Source: Aquabacter sp. L1I39 (GTDB lineage: Bacteria; Pseudomonadota; Alphaproteobacteria; Rhizobiales; Xanthobacteraceae). Taken from it: a stretch of 64,000 nt of DNA. Position numbers and translations under genes: made by a program. Location: the NCBI RefSeq assembly GCF_017742835.1, contig NZ_CP072392.1:63286-127285 (forward strand). Direction: 5' to 3'. This document shows positions 54,952 through 62,687 of this stretch, piece after piece. The number at the start of each line of letters is the position of its first letter. Within the stretch, counting starts at the first letter, position 1. Below the pieces are notes generated by a model. It was not told the DNA's origin and did not search any database. It saw nothing but the letters and a program-made list of their open reading frames with translations.

Positions 54952-56409
54952 ATGGGGTTCGTGTTCAGGCAGGTGCGGCGCCTGCTGGTGCTGCTTGTCG
55001 TCCTCACCGCCTTGGCCCTAGTCGGCCGTGGGTTCCTGGCGCGCATGGAGCCGCCGCTCGAGGCCTGGCACACGTTTGCTCCCACCGAACTCACGCGCGA
55101 TGAGCTCGGCAGGGCGGACTGGCCCGCCTACCTCGCCCGCGAGGCCAAACTGATGGAGGAGATCCGCACCCATGTGGCGGATCGGCTCTCCCCGGCAGCG
55201 CGGGTGCCTGGCAATCGCTATTTCGCCGACAGCCCCATCTATCCGCCCCGCTTCGCGCAGGACTGGAACCGGTCCTTCGTGATCGAGCCGCGAGGCCCGG
55301 TGAAGGGCGTGGCCGTGTTTCTCCATGGGCTGACGGATTCGCCCTACAGCCTGCGCCATTTTGCGAACCTCTATGCCCAGCGCGGCTTCGTCGCCCTCGG
55401 CATCCGCCTGCCAGCCCATGGCACGACGCCCGCCGCGCTGAAGAGCGCGGAGTGGGAGGACTTCATGGCGGCCACCCGCCTCGTCATGCGCGAGGCGAAG
55501 CGGCGGGCGGGCGGCACGCTGCCCGTGCATGTGGCCGGCTATTCCAATGGGGCGGCGCTCGCGCTCATGTATGCGCTCGATGCGCTCGATGATCCCACGC
55601 TGGTGAAGCCCGCCCGGCTGGTGCTGGTGTCGCCGATGGTGGGCGTGACCCCCTATGCCCGCTTCGCGCCGCTCGCCGGATGGCCGGCGGTGGTGCCCTA
55701 TTTCGCGCAGTCGGCGTGGCTCTCCATCCTGCCGGAATTCAACCCGTTCAAGTACAATTCCTTCCCGGTGAATGGCGGCTACCAGTCCTGGCGCCTCACG
55801 CAGGCGCTGCGCGACAACATCACCCGTCACCTGAAGGCGGGCCGCCTGGAAGGACTGCCCCCCGTCCTCACCTTCCAGTCGCTGCTCGACCATACGGTGG
55901 TGGCGCGGGACATGGTGGACGGGCTCTATGGCCACCTGCCGGCCAATGGCAGCGAGCTGATGCTGTTCGACGTGAACCGCCTCGCCCAGCTCAACAATTT
56001 CCTGAGCGTGATCGCGCTCGACGCGGCGGAGACCTTGCTGCCGCCGGGACCACGCCCCTATCGCACCACCATCATCACCAACAGCGCGCCCGACACCCTC
56101 ATCGCATCCGCCCGCATCACCGAGGCCGGACAGACCACCGCACGCGCCGAACCGCTGGGGCTCGCCTTCCCGCCGGAAGTCTATTCGCTCTCCCACATCG
56201 CCGTGCCCTTCCCGCTCCAGGACGGGCTCTATGGGCTCCAGCCGGAGCCGGGCGATGATTTCGGCATCTCGCTCGGCACCGCCGCCGGGCGCGGGGAGTT
56301 CAGCGCCCTCACCATTCCACTCATCATGGTGATGCGCATGTCCTCCAACCCCTTCTTCCCTTACGTGCTCCAGAAGGTGGGGGAAGGTCTGCCGCCGGCT
56401 CAGCCTTAA
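54952..56409 (+). CDS. Membrane-anchored alpha/beta hydrolase (lysophospholipase-like)
   Basis: A protein of 485 residues with an N-terminal hydrophobic helix ([18 protein letters not shown]) that anchors or exports it. The alpha/beta-hydrolase core starts with [19 protein letters not shown]; the nucleophile is S198 in GYSNG. The catalytic acid is probably in [13 protein letters not shown] and the His in LSHIAVPF. The region around residues 240-290 is an extended lid. It overlaps the convergent nickel-transport operon by four bases at the end. Substrate unknown. Confidence 0.85.
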   Translation: MGFVFRQVRRLLVLLVVLTALALVGRGFLARMEPPLEAWHTFAPTELTRDELGRADWPAYLAREAKLMEEIRTHVADRLSPAARVPGNRYFADSPIYPPRFAQDWNRSFVIEPRGPVKGVAVFLHGLTDSPYSLRHFANLYAQRGFVALGIRLPAHGTTPAALKSAEWEDFMAATRLVMREAKRRAGGTLPVHVAGYSNGAALALMYALDALDDPTLVKPARLVLVSPMVGVTPYARFAPLAGWPAVVPYFAQSAWLSILPEFNPFKYNSFPVNGGYQSWRLTQALRDNITRHLKAGRLEGLPPVLTFQSLLDHTVVARDMVDGLYGHLPANGSELMLFDVNRLAQLNNFLSVIALDAAETLLPPGPRPYRTTIITNSAPDTLIASARITEAGQTTARAEPLGLAFPPEVYSLSHIAVPFPLQDGLYGLQPEPGDDFGISLGTAAGRGEFSALTIPLIMVMRMSSNPFFPYVLQKVGEGLPPAQP

Positions 56410-57149
56410 GGAGTCTCGACGGGTGCGCCATGGCTGTGGCCAGCATCGAGGCCGTGAATGTGGAAATCCTCCCGCGTCACCGCGTGGCGATGGATGAGCG
56501 CCTCCGAAAGCTGGCCCGACTTGAGCGCCACGGCGCGGGTGGCCAAGCGCTCCAGCACCGAGCGGTCGTGGGAGACCAGGATCATCGCCGTGTCGAGGCC
56601 GGAGAGCACCTCCAGCATGCGGGCATGGTTGGCCTCGTCCAGCGCATTGGTGGGTTCGTCCAGCAGCAGCACCTGGGGGCGCATGGCGAGCACGGCGGCA
56701 AGCGACACGAGGCGCTTTTCGCCGCCCGAGAGGCGGTGCGTCACCCGGTCCGCGAGGTGAAGAAGGCCCAGTCGGTCGAGGCAGGCGCGCGCTTCCCCCG
56801 CCGCCGCCGCGCGGTCGAGGCCCAGATTGAGCGGGCCGAAAGCCACATCGTCGAGCACGGTGGGGCAGAAGAGCTGGTCGTCGGGATCCTGGAACAGAAA
56901 GGCGGCGCGGGCGCGCACCTCGCGAAAATCCTTCTCCCCGCGCCGCTCCCGGCCAAAGGCGTGGATGCGGCCGGAGGTAGGCCGCTCCAGGCCCACGAGG
57001 GTGCGCAGCAAGGTGGTCTTTCCCGCCCCGTTCGGCCCCACCAGCGCCAGCCGCTCCCCCGCATGAAGCTGAAAATCCACCGCGCGCAGGACAACGGCCT
57101 CGCCCCGGCGGACCGTCACCTGATCGAGGCTGAGGAGCGGTGGGCTCAT
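56406..57149 (-). CDS. nikO: Nickel ECF transporter ATP-binding protein NikO
   Basis: An ATPase of 247 residues: Walker [16 protein letters not shown]-loop [20 protein letters not shown] (characteristic of ECF ATPases), signature [12 protein letters not shown], Walker [13 protein letters not shown], switch [11 protein letters not shown]. The start at ATG 57149 overlaps the nikQ stop by four bases. The C-terminal His-rich tail ([12 protein letters not shown]) may bind metal. Confidence 0.92.
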   Translation of the reverse strand: MSPPLLSLDQVTVRRGEAVVLRAVDFQLHAGERLALVGPNGAGKTTLLRTLVGLERPTSGRIHAFGRERRGEKDFREVRARAAFLFQDPDDQLFCPTVLDDVAFGPLNLGLDRAAAAGEARACLDRLGLLHLADRVTHRLSGGEKRLVSLAAVLAMRPQVLLLDEPTNALDEANHARMLEVLSGLDTAMILVSHDRSVLERLATRAVALKSGQLSEALIHRHAVTREDFHIHGLDAGHSHGAPVETP

Positions 57150-57904
57150 ATCAGATGCTCCAGCACCAGGAGGACCGCGAGGACGGCGCCAACGGCGACC
57201 CCGAAGGCGCGGTCCGCCGGGCCGAAGGCAAAGGCCGAGAGCGGGGCCGGGAAACGGCCGTCGAAGCCGCGGCAACGCATGGCCTCGTGCACCCGCTCGG
57301 CCCGCTCCAGCGCCCGCACCAGCACCATGCCGCACAATTGGCCGAGGCTGCGCCAGGTGTGCAGGCTTGTGCGCGGTACGAAGGCGCGCGCCCGCATGGC
57401 CTCCCGCAGGCGGCCCGTTTCCGCGCGGATGACGGCCACGTAGCGCACCATCATCAGGAAGAGATGCACCAGCGCCTCCGGCGCGCCGAGACGCGCCGCC
57501 GCCTGCCCCACACGCACCGGCTCCAGCGTGCCGATGAGCGCGAAGATACAGGCCGCGCAGGCATTCACCTTCACCACGATCAGGAGCGCCCGTGCGAGGC
57601 CCTCGCGGCTGGCGGAAAGGCCGCCCAGTTCCAGCACCGGGACACCGGGCGTGGTGAATGGCAGCAGCACCAGCAGCACCACCATGAAGCCTTCCAGGTG
57701 GGCGAGGCGGCGGGTGAGCGCGGACGGGCCGAGCCCGCAGACCAGCGCCAGCCCCAAGGCGGCCAGCAAGGCAACGGCGGCGATCGGAAGGTGGTTGAGC
57801 GAGATGACGACGAGAACGCTGGCGAAGGCGGCCACGAGCCGAGTGCGGGGATCGAGTTCCGAAACCACAGTCGGCGCAGCGGCCTCGGTGTCCGCCAAGC
57901 TCAT
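57146..57904 (-). CDS. nikQ: Nickel ECF transporter transmembrane protein NikQ
   Basis: A CbiQ-type membrane protein of 252 residues with about five helices. The two ATPase-coupling motifs appear as [13 protein letters not shown] and [13 protein letters not shown]; the first has Ala for the usual Gly. The first strand [17 protein letters not shown] matches CbiQ. ATG 57904 overlaps the nikL stop by four bases. Confidence 0.9.
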   Translation of the reverse strand: MSLADTEAAAPTVVSELDPRTRLVAAFASVLVVISLNHLPIAAVALLAALGLALVCGLGPSALTRRLAHLEGFMVVLLVLLPFTTPGVPVLELGGLSASREGLARALLIVVKVNACAACIFALIGTLEPVRVGQAAARLGAPEALVHLFLMMVRYVAVIRAETGRLREAMRARAFVPRTSLHTWRSLGQLCGMVLVRALERAERVHEAMRCRGFDGRFPAPLSAFAFGPADRAFGVAVGAVLAVLLVLEHLI

Positions 57905-58587
57905 TTTCCGGCTCCGGACCGCCGCCGGGCCGAGACCCACAAGGCCGTTCCGGCCAGGCCCACGATCATGCCGATGCCGCCCATCACGTCATTGAAGCGT
58001 ACCCGGCCTTCCGCCGCCTCATAGGCTTCCAGCAGCGGGCGGATCTGGCGGGCCACCGCCCGGTCCGCTGCTGCGTCCACCAGCCCGGCCAGGACGGCGG
58101 TATCGGGCGCGCAGGCGGTGGAGGGCGTAGGCGCGGAGGCAGGGGGAGCCGGCGCTCCCAACCCGGCCGCCGGCGCAGAGGGAGCAGGGGCAGCGGCAAG
58201 GGCGGACGCTGGGTCTGGGGCAGGGGCTGGGGACGCTGGCGCAGCCTCGGCTGGGCCAAAGCGATCAGCCGCCAGCAGCGCTTCAGCGACATGCCCGTCG
58301 CCGGCATTCACCACCACCTCCAGCGCCTGGGGCACGGACGGCCGGAAGGAGAAGCCGCCTTCCGCATCGGTGACGGTCCGTGCCAGATCGGCGCCACCCG
58401 GCGTGCGGAAGATCACCTGGGCCCCCTGCGGCCGCCCACCGCCGATGAAGAAGGCGTAGCCAGTAACGGCGCCATCCTCCACGGTGGCGAAGACCTTCAG
58501 ACGATGGGCCAATGCAGGCGCCACCCCGAGCACCACCAGCACCAGGGCCGCGCAGAGGGCGCGGAAGGCCGGGAAGGCGGCGTTCAC
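57901..58587 (-). CDS. nikL: Periplasmic/membrane nickel-transport accessory protein NikL
   Basis: A protein of 228 residues with a signal sequence ([17 protein letters not shown]) cleaved before [12 protein letters not shown], a free His-starting end resembling NikL proteins. A domain with [11 protein letters not shown] follows, then an Ala/Pro linker, and a single C-terminal helix ([20 protein letters not shown]). GTG 58587 is chosen because GAGGGA (58594-58599) sits six bases upstream and avoids overlap with nikM; ATG 58608 is the alternative. Confidence 0.8.
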   Translation of the reverse strand: MNAAFPAFRALCAALVLVVLGVAPALAHRLKVFATVEDGAVTGYAFFIGGGRPQGAQVIFRTPGGADLARTVTDAEGGFSFRPSVPQALEVVVNAGDGHVAEALLAADRFGPAEAAPASPAPAPDPASALAAAPAPSAPAAGLGAPAPPASAPTPSTACAPDTAVLAGLVDAAADRAVARQIRPLLEAYEAAEGRVRFNDVMGGIGMIVGLAGTALWVSARRRSGAGK

Positions 58588-58597
58588 CGGACATCCC

Positions 58598-59290
58598 TCA
58601 TGGGGCATCCCCGCGAGACGCGAGCACGCTGCCGGACGGCACCGGGGACGGCGCCTCAGCCCCCCTGTCCTCGGCGACCGGGAGGGGCTGTTCGAGGAAG
58701 ACCTCCGGCTTGACGGTCTTCAGGAAGGCCACCGCGAAGCCGGTGACCGCGCCCTCGCCCAGCATCAAGGGCACGTAGGTGAGGAGTATGATACGCGCCG
58801 AGGGCACGAATTCGGAACCGGAGAGCGCCAGGGACAATGCCACAAGCCCGGCTGTCCCGGCCACCGCCGCCGCCGCGCAGGCGCCGCCCACCAGGCCGGC
58901 GAGGCCCGGCCGCGCCCGGCGGACGGCGGGCCGCAGAAGAAGGCCGAAGAGAATGCCGGGGCCGGCAATGTTCACCGCATTCACCCCGAGCGTGGTGAGC
59001 CCGCCAAATCCGAACAGCACCGCCTGGAGCGCCAGCCCCGCCACCACCGCCGGCAAGGTCGCCCAACCGATCATCAGCCCCATGAGGCCGGACAGCAGCA
59101 GATGCACGCTGGAGGGGCCCACCGGCACCGCCACCAGCGAGACGCAGAAGAAGGCGGCGGAGAGCAGCGCCACCTTGGGTATGTCCTCTTCCCGCAAGCG
59201 CCGCAGCGCCACCGCAAGCCCCGCCACCGCAAGCCCGCCGCCCCCCGCGAGGACCGGGAGCGAGAGCACGCCGTCGGGGATATGCGCCAT
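58598..59290 (-). CDS. nikM: Nickel ECF transporter substrate-capture protein NikM
   Basis: A CbiM-type membrane protein of 230 residues. It starts MAHIPDGVLS: the small second residue favours Met removal, leaving Ala-His with His at position 2, as in the N-terminal metal site of this family. Other motifs include VPVGPSSVHLLLSGLMGLMIG (the second His ligand, here the H of SVHLLL) and LTTLGVNAVNIAGPG. It lies ten bases from nikL and seven from nikK. Confidence 0.92.
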   Translation of the reverse strand: MAHIPDGVLSLPVLAGGGGLAVAGLAVALRRLREEDIPKVALLSAAFFCVSLVAVPVGPSSVHLLLSGLMGLMIGWATLPAVVAGLALQAVLFGFGGLTTLGVNAVNIAGPGILFGLLLRPAVRRARPGLAGLVGGACAAAAVAGTAGLVALSLALSGSEFVPSARIILLTYVPLMLGEGAVTGFAVAFLKTVKPEVFLEQPLPVAEDRGAEAPSPVPSGSVLASRGDAP

Positions 59291-59297
59291 GGCGGGC

Positions 59298-60104
59298 CTA
59301 TTTCGCTGTGGTGGGCGCCGCAGGTGCGGCAGGGGCGGGCGGGGCGCTCATGTCGGTTGCCTTCACCCAGATCAGGGCGCCCAGCTCCACAGCTGCCGGT
59401 TTGCCGTCTGGGCCCTTCATGGGCTTGTCGCCATCCACCAGGGCGGCGAAGCCCCACCAGCCGGCGCGCGGCATGGCATAGGAGAAGACGCCGTTCTGAT
59501 CGGCCTTGATGACCTGGGTAATGAAGGCCTCGTTGGGCGCCTTGACCGAGCCGTCATTGACATATTCCACCTCAATCTCGGCGAAGGGCACGGGCTTGCC
59601 GTCCTTGCGCACGAGGCCGCGGAAGAGGTTGCCGGTCCAAAGGCCGGTGGGCCGCACCAGCGGCTCGATCTCCACCGGCAGGCCGACTTTGGCATCCCAG
59701 CCCTCGCCGGAGGCGAAGCCGTCCACGAACACTTTGGCATAGTGGACGATGTACTTGTTCTCCGCCGGCTCCCAATAGGGCTGGGGCTCCACGAAGAAAA
59801 GCGCGCCGCCGGGCGCCTTGAGGTCATAGGCCAGCCGCCAAGCCTGCTTGCCGTTCACCGTCTGGCTAGCGATCTTGGGCAACAGGTCGGTGACGCCAGC
59901 GGCGGTCTTCACACCCACCCGCTTGGGGCGGGCCATGTCCATGGCCGGGCCGCCCTCCATGGGATGGGTGAAGACCAGGTCCACGGTCACGGGGCCGCCA
60001 TCGGGCAGCACGTCCGCAGAGGGCAGGATCTCCTGGAAATGGGCGAAGGCCGCCCCGGTCCCCAGACAGAGCGCCATTGCCGCGCCGAGCACCCGCCGTG
60101 CCAT
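59298..60104 (-). CDS. nikK: DUF4198 periplasmic nickel-uptake protein NikK
   Basis: A protein of 268 residues with a signal peptide (LGAAMALCLGTGAAFA) cleaved before HFQEILPSADVLPDGG; His-led mature ends are usual for DUF4198. The domain pattern DLVFTHPMEGGPAMDM and AGWWGFAALVDGDKP matches. A C-terminal Ala/Pro tail ends the protein. NikK is thought to be a periplasmic helper of NikMLQO. It is first in the operon, behind the 6-N16-6 repeat. Confidence 0.85.
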   Translation of the reverse strand: MARRVLGAAMALCLGTGAAFAHFQEILPSADVLPDGGPVTVDLVFTHPMEGGPAMDMARPKRVGVKTAAGVTDLLPKIASQTVNGKQAWRLAYDLKAPGGALFFVEPQPYWEPAENKYIVHYAKVFVDGFASGEGWDAKVGLPVEIEPLVRPTGLWTGNLFRGLVRKDGKPVPFAEIEVEYVNDGSVKAPNEAFITQVIKADQNGVFSYAMPRAGWWGFAALVDGDKPMKGPDGKPAAVELGALIWVKATDMSAPPAPAAPAAPTTAK

Positions 60105-60120
60105 ATCAGGCTCCCCAAAC

Positions 60121-60148
60121 GATGATCATACGTTTTTGTAAAATCATC
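60121..60148 (-). promoter_or_regulatory. NikR-like operator of the nickel operon
   Basis: GATGAT (60121-60126) and ATCATC (60143-60148) form an inverted repeat with exactly 16 bases between, the geometry of NikR sites (GTATGA-N16-TCATAC). ATCATAC also appears twice as a direct repeat at 60125-60131 and 60146-60152. The site is 17 bases upstream of the nikK start. No B12 riboswitch is present, which favours nickel over cobalt. Confidence 0.65.
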
Positions 60149-60207
60149 ATACTAGGGACGCAAGGGGACAGGCGGCACTTTTCGCGCCGCCGCCCAATGG
60201 CCCCCAA

Positions 60208-61014
60208 TCAAGTGCGGTAGTCGGGCTCCTCGCGATCGAGAGTGCGCCTCATGCTGGCGAGGTGAAGGCGGGCGGATTCGGGATCGCCTTCCCGCATCTG
60301 GCGTGCGGCGGCGGCGGCAATCTCCGGCTTCACCGGAATGACCGGACGGCCAGTGCCCAGCGCCAGGCACTGCACCTCGCAGGCCCGCTCAAGATAATAG
60401 AGATCGTCCCATGCCTCGGCGATGTTGGGACCCAGCACCATCACGCCGTGATGCTTCATGAAGACGATGTCCGCATCCCCCACCGAAGCGGCGATGCGGT
60501 CGCCTTCGGTGGCGTCCAGGGCAAGGCCGTTATAGTCCTCGTCCACGACGACGCGGCCGTAGAATTTCAGCGCCGTCTGGCCGGCATAGATGAGGGGATC
60601 GCCGGCGGTCATGCTGAGCGCGGTGGCGTAGGGCATGTGGGTGTGAAAGGCGACCTTGGCGCGCGGCACGTTCTTGTGCAGGCGGGCATGGATGTAGAAG
60701 GCGGTCGCCTCCGGCACGCCTTCCCCGGAGAGCACATTGCCGTGGAAGTCGCACACCAGGAGGTGGGAGGCCTTCAGTTCCGCGAAGGCATAGCCATAGG
60801 GATTGACCAGGAACAGGTCGTCATAGCCGGGAACGACGGCGGAGAAGTGGTTGCAGATGCCCTCATGCATGCCGAGGCGGGCCGCAAAACGGAAGCAGGC
60901 GGCAAGCTCCACCCGTGCATTCCAGACGGTCTCGCTGTCGAGATCGGGGCGATTGGGCACCATTGCGGGGGCGGCGTCGGGCGCGTGGGCGTCCTTGTTC
61001 AGGGCATGGGCCAT
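60208..61014 (-). CDS. Class II aldolase/adducin family protein
   Basis: A protein of 268 residues. The zinc-site histidines are in AFHTHMPYATAL (HTH) and KHHGVMVLG. The core begins NARVELAACFRFAARLGMHEGICNHFSA, and LVCDFHGNVLSGEGVPEATAFYIHARLH follows the family pattern. Its ATG directly follows the TGA of the TetR gene (TGAATG), so translation is coupled. It probably cleaves or epimerises a sugar-acid-like compound produced by the pathway of this operon. The C-terminus has SARLHLASMRRTLDREEPDY, often found in aldolase-like decarboxylases. Confidence 0.85.
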   Translation of the reverse strand: MAHALNKDAHAPDAAPAMVPNRPDLDSETVWNARVELAACFRFAARLGMHEGICNHFSAVVPGYDDLFLVNPYGYAFAELKASHLLVCDFHGNVLSGEGVPEATAFYIHARLHKNVPRAKVAFHTHMPYATALSMTAGDPLIYAGQTALKFYGRVVVDEDYNGLALDATEGDRIAASVGDADIVFMKHHGVMVLGPNIAEAWDDLYYLERACEVQCLALGTGRPVIPVKPEIAAAAARQMREGDPESARLHLASMRRTLDREEPDYRT

Positions 61015-61827
61015 TCAGGTCTCCTCCTTCTTCTTGCGGCGCGGGGTGGATTTCGTCTCCGGCGCATCCTGCGGTGCGGCGGGCAGCGGCTTTTCCGCCC
61101 CGGAGGTGAGATAGGCGAGCACCATGTCCACGATATGCGCCTTGCGCCGCGCAATGTTCTCCGGCCGTTTCAGGTCGCGGTCGAAGATCATGGACAGGGT
61201 ATATTTGTTGGACAGGTAGAAATAGCCGAGGCCGGACATGGAGATATAGAGCTCCACCGGATCGATGCCGGCGCGAAACACCCCTTGCCGCTCCCCCTCC
61301 GCCAGGATGGTCTGGATTGAATCCGACAGGCGATTATAGAGCGAGCGGATGATGGGCGACTTGGTGATGTGCTTACCGCGATAGAGGTTTTCCGTGTTGA
61401 GCATGACGATCACGTCCGGCTCGTCCACGAAAGTCTGGAAAGTGGTCTCGCACAGGCGCCGCATGGCCTCCACCGGGTCGAGGCCGGTCAGCGGCACGTC
61501 GCCCTGGCGGCGGCGCAGGGTCTCATAGGTGCGCTCCAGCACCCGGACATAGAGCTCTTCCTTGGACCGGAAGTGGTGGTAGAGCAGGTTCTTGCTCACC
61601 TTGGCCCGAGCGATGATGGCATCCACCCGCGCCCCGTCATAGCTGCGCCGGGCGAACTCCGCCTGGGCGGCGGCAAGAATCCGTTCCTGGGTCTGGATGG
61701 TGTCGCGCTTGCGCACCGGTTCCCCGGAGGTCGCGGCCGGCTTGCGCTTTCCCTTAGACGGGCGCTCGGCCTCGGGGAGGTCCGACGGCGTGTCTGGCGG
61801 CTCTTGGGGCATGGCGACGTCCGGCAT
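61015..61827 (-). CDS. TetR family regulator within the catabolic operon
   Basis: A protein of 270 residues with a basic/proline-rich N-terminal tail of about 40 residues, then the helix-turn-helix (ILAAAQAEFARRSYDGARVD, VSKNLLYHHFRSKEELY) and an effector domain (TFQTFVDEPDVIVMLNTENLYRG). A Lys-rich tail (RRKKKEET) closes it. GGAG precedes the ATG. It is embedded between a sugar isomerase and an aldolase on the same strand, so it probably autoregulates this operon. Confidence 0.9.
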   Translation of the reverse strand: MPDVAMPQEPPDTPSDLPEAERPSKGKRKPAATSGEPVRKRDTIQTQERILAAAQAEFARRSYDGARVDAIIARAKVSKNLLYHHFRSKEELYVRVLERTYETLRRRQGDVPLTGLDPVEAMRRLCETTFQTFVDEPDVIVMLNTENLYRGKHITKSPIIRSLYNRLSDSIQTILAEGERQGVFRAGIDPVELYISMSGLGYFYLSNKYTLSMIFDRDLKRPENIARRKAHIVDMVLAYLTSGAEKPLPAAPQDAPETKSTPRRKKKEET

Positions 61828-61844
61828 GGTTCAACTCCGCGCCA

Positions 61845-62687
61845 TCATACCGGCATTGGTCGGGGTGCAACCAAGGGTGCGCACCGTTCCACACAGATGC
61901 GTGCGGTTTCCGCGCCATCGCGCTGCCACCAGTCCAGGCGGGAGAAGATCTCCACCTCGAACGGCCCATCATAGCCGATCTCGTCCAGCACCCGGCGGAA
62001 GCCGGCCAAGTCGATCACCCCGTCCCCCACCATGCCCCGATCCTGGTAGAGGTCGCGGGTGGGCACCAGCCAGTCGCACAGATGGAAGGTGAGGATGCGC
62101 TCCGGCCCTGCCCGGCGCAGGCCGTCGGGGAAATCCGGGTCCCACCAGCAATGATAGACATCCGCCACCAGCCCCGTCCCGGCGCCGAGCTCGTCCATCA
62201 GGTCCAGGCAGGCGCGGGTGGTGTTGAGGCAGGACCGCTCGGCCGCATACATGGGATGGAGCGGCTCCAACCCCAGATCCACGCCGCAGGCGCGGGCATG
62301 AGGCAGCAAGGTGTGCAGCGCATCGGCCACGCGGGCGCGGGCGGCGGACAGGTGCTTCTCGCACGTGGCGAGCCCGCCGGGCACCACCACCAGGCACTTG
62401 GCGCCGATCTCGGCGGCGGCGTCCAGCCGGCGGCGGTTCTCGTCGAGCGCGGCGGAAAAAGCCGTCGTGTCGGTCAGGTTGACCCAGGCGGTGGTGCACA
62501 GGCAAGGCACAAACAGACCGGCATCGCGGATGAGCCGCGCGGCGGCCGGCGCGCCGATGCCCTCCAGATATCGCGTCCACACGCCAATGCCACCGACCCC
62601 CAATCGGGCATAGACATCCACCGCCTGCGCCAGGGTCAGGTCGCGGGTGGTGATCTGGTTGATGGCGAAGCGCGAGAGCGCAGTCAT
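61845..62687 (-). CDS. Sugar phosphate isomerase/epimerase family protein (AP endonuclease 2 TIM barrel)
   Basis: A TIM-barrel protein of 280 residues. Typical segments are RFAINQITTRDLTLAQAVDVYARLGVGGIG, CLVVVPGGLATCEKHLSAARARV, GVDLGLEPLHPMYAA (a metal-binding Glu), VADVYHCWWDPDF (Asp, His) and FEVEIFSRLDWW near the end. These acidic and His ligands match xylose-isomerase-like enzymes. ATG 62687 overlaps the hydantoinase stop by four bases. Confidence 0.85.
   Translation of the reverse strand: MTALSRFAINQITTRDLTLAQAVDVYARLGVGGIGVWTRYLEGIGAPAAARLIRDAGLFVPCLCTTAWVNLTDTTAFSAALDENRRRLDAAAEIGAKCLVVVPGGLATCEKHLSAARARVADALHTLLPHARACGVDLGLEPLHPMYAAERSCLNTTRACLDLMDELGAGTGLVADVYHCWWDPDFPDGLRRAGPERILTFHLCDWLVPTRDLYQDRGMVGDGVIDLAGFRRVLDEIGYDGPFEVEIFSRLDWWQRDGAETARICVERCAPLVAPRPMPV

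Noticed and set aside
60105..60207. Cobalamin riboswitch before the CbiM/Q/O-like genes
   Set aside because: The leader is too short and shows no B12-box. The presence of NikK and NikL types and a 6-N16-6 site indicates nickel.
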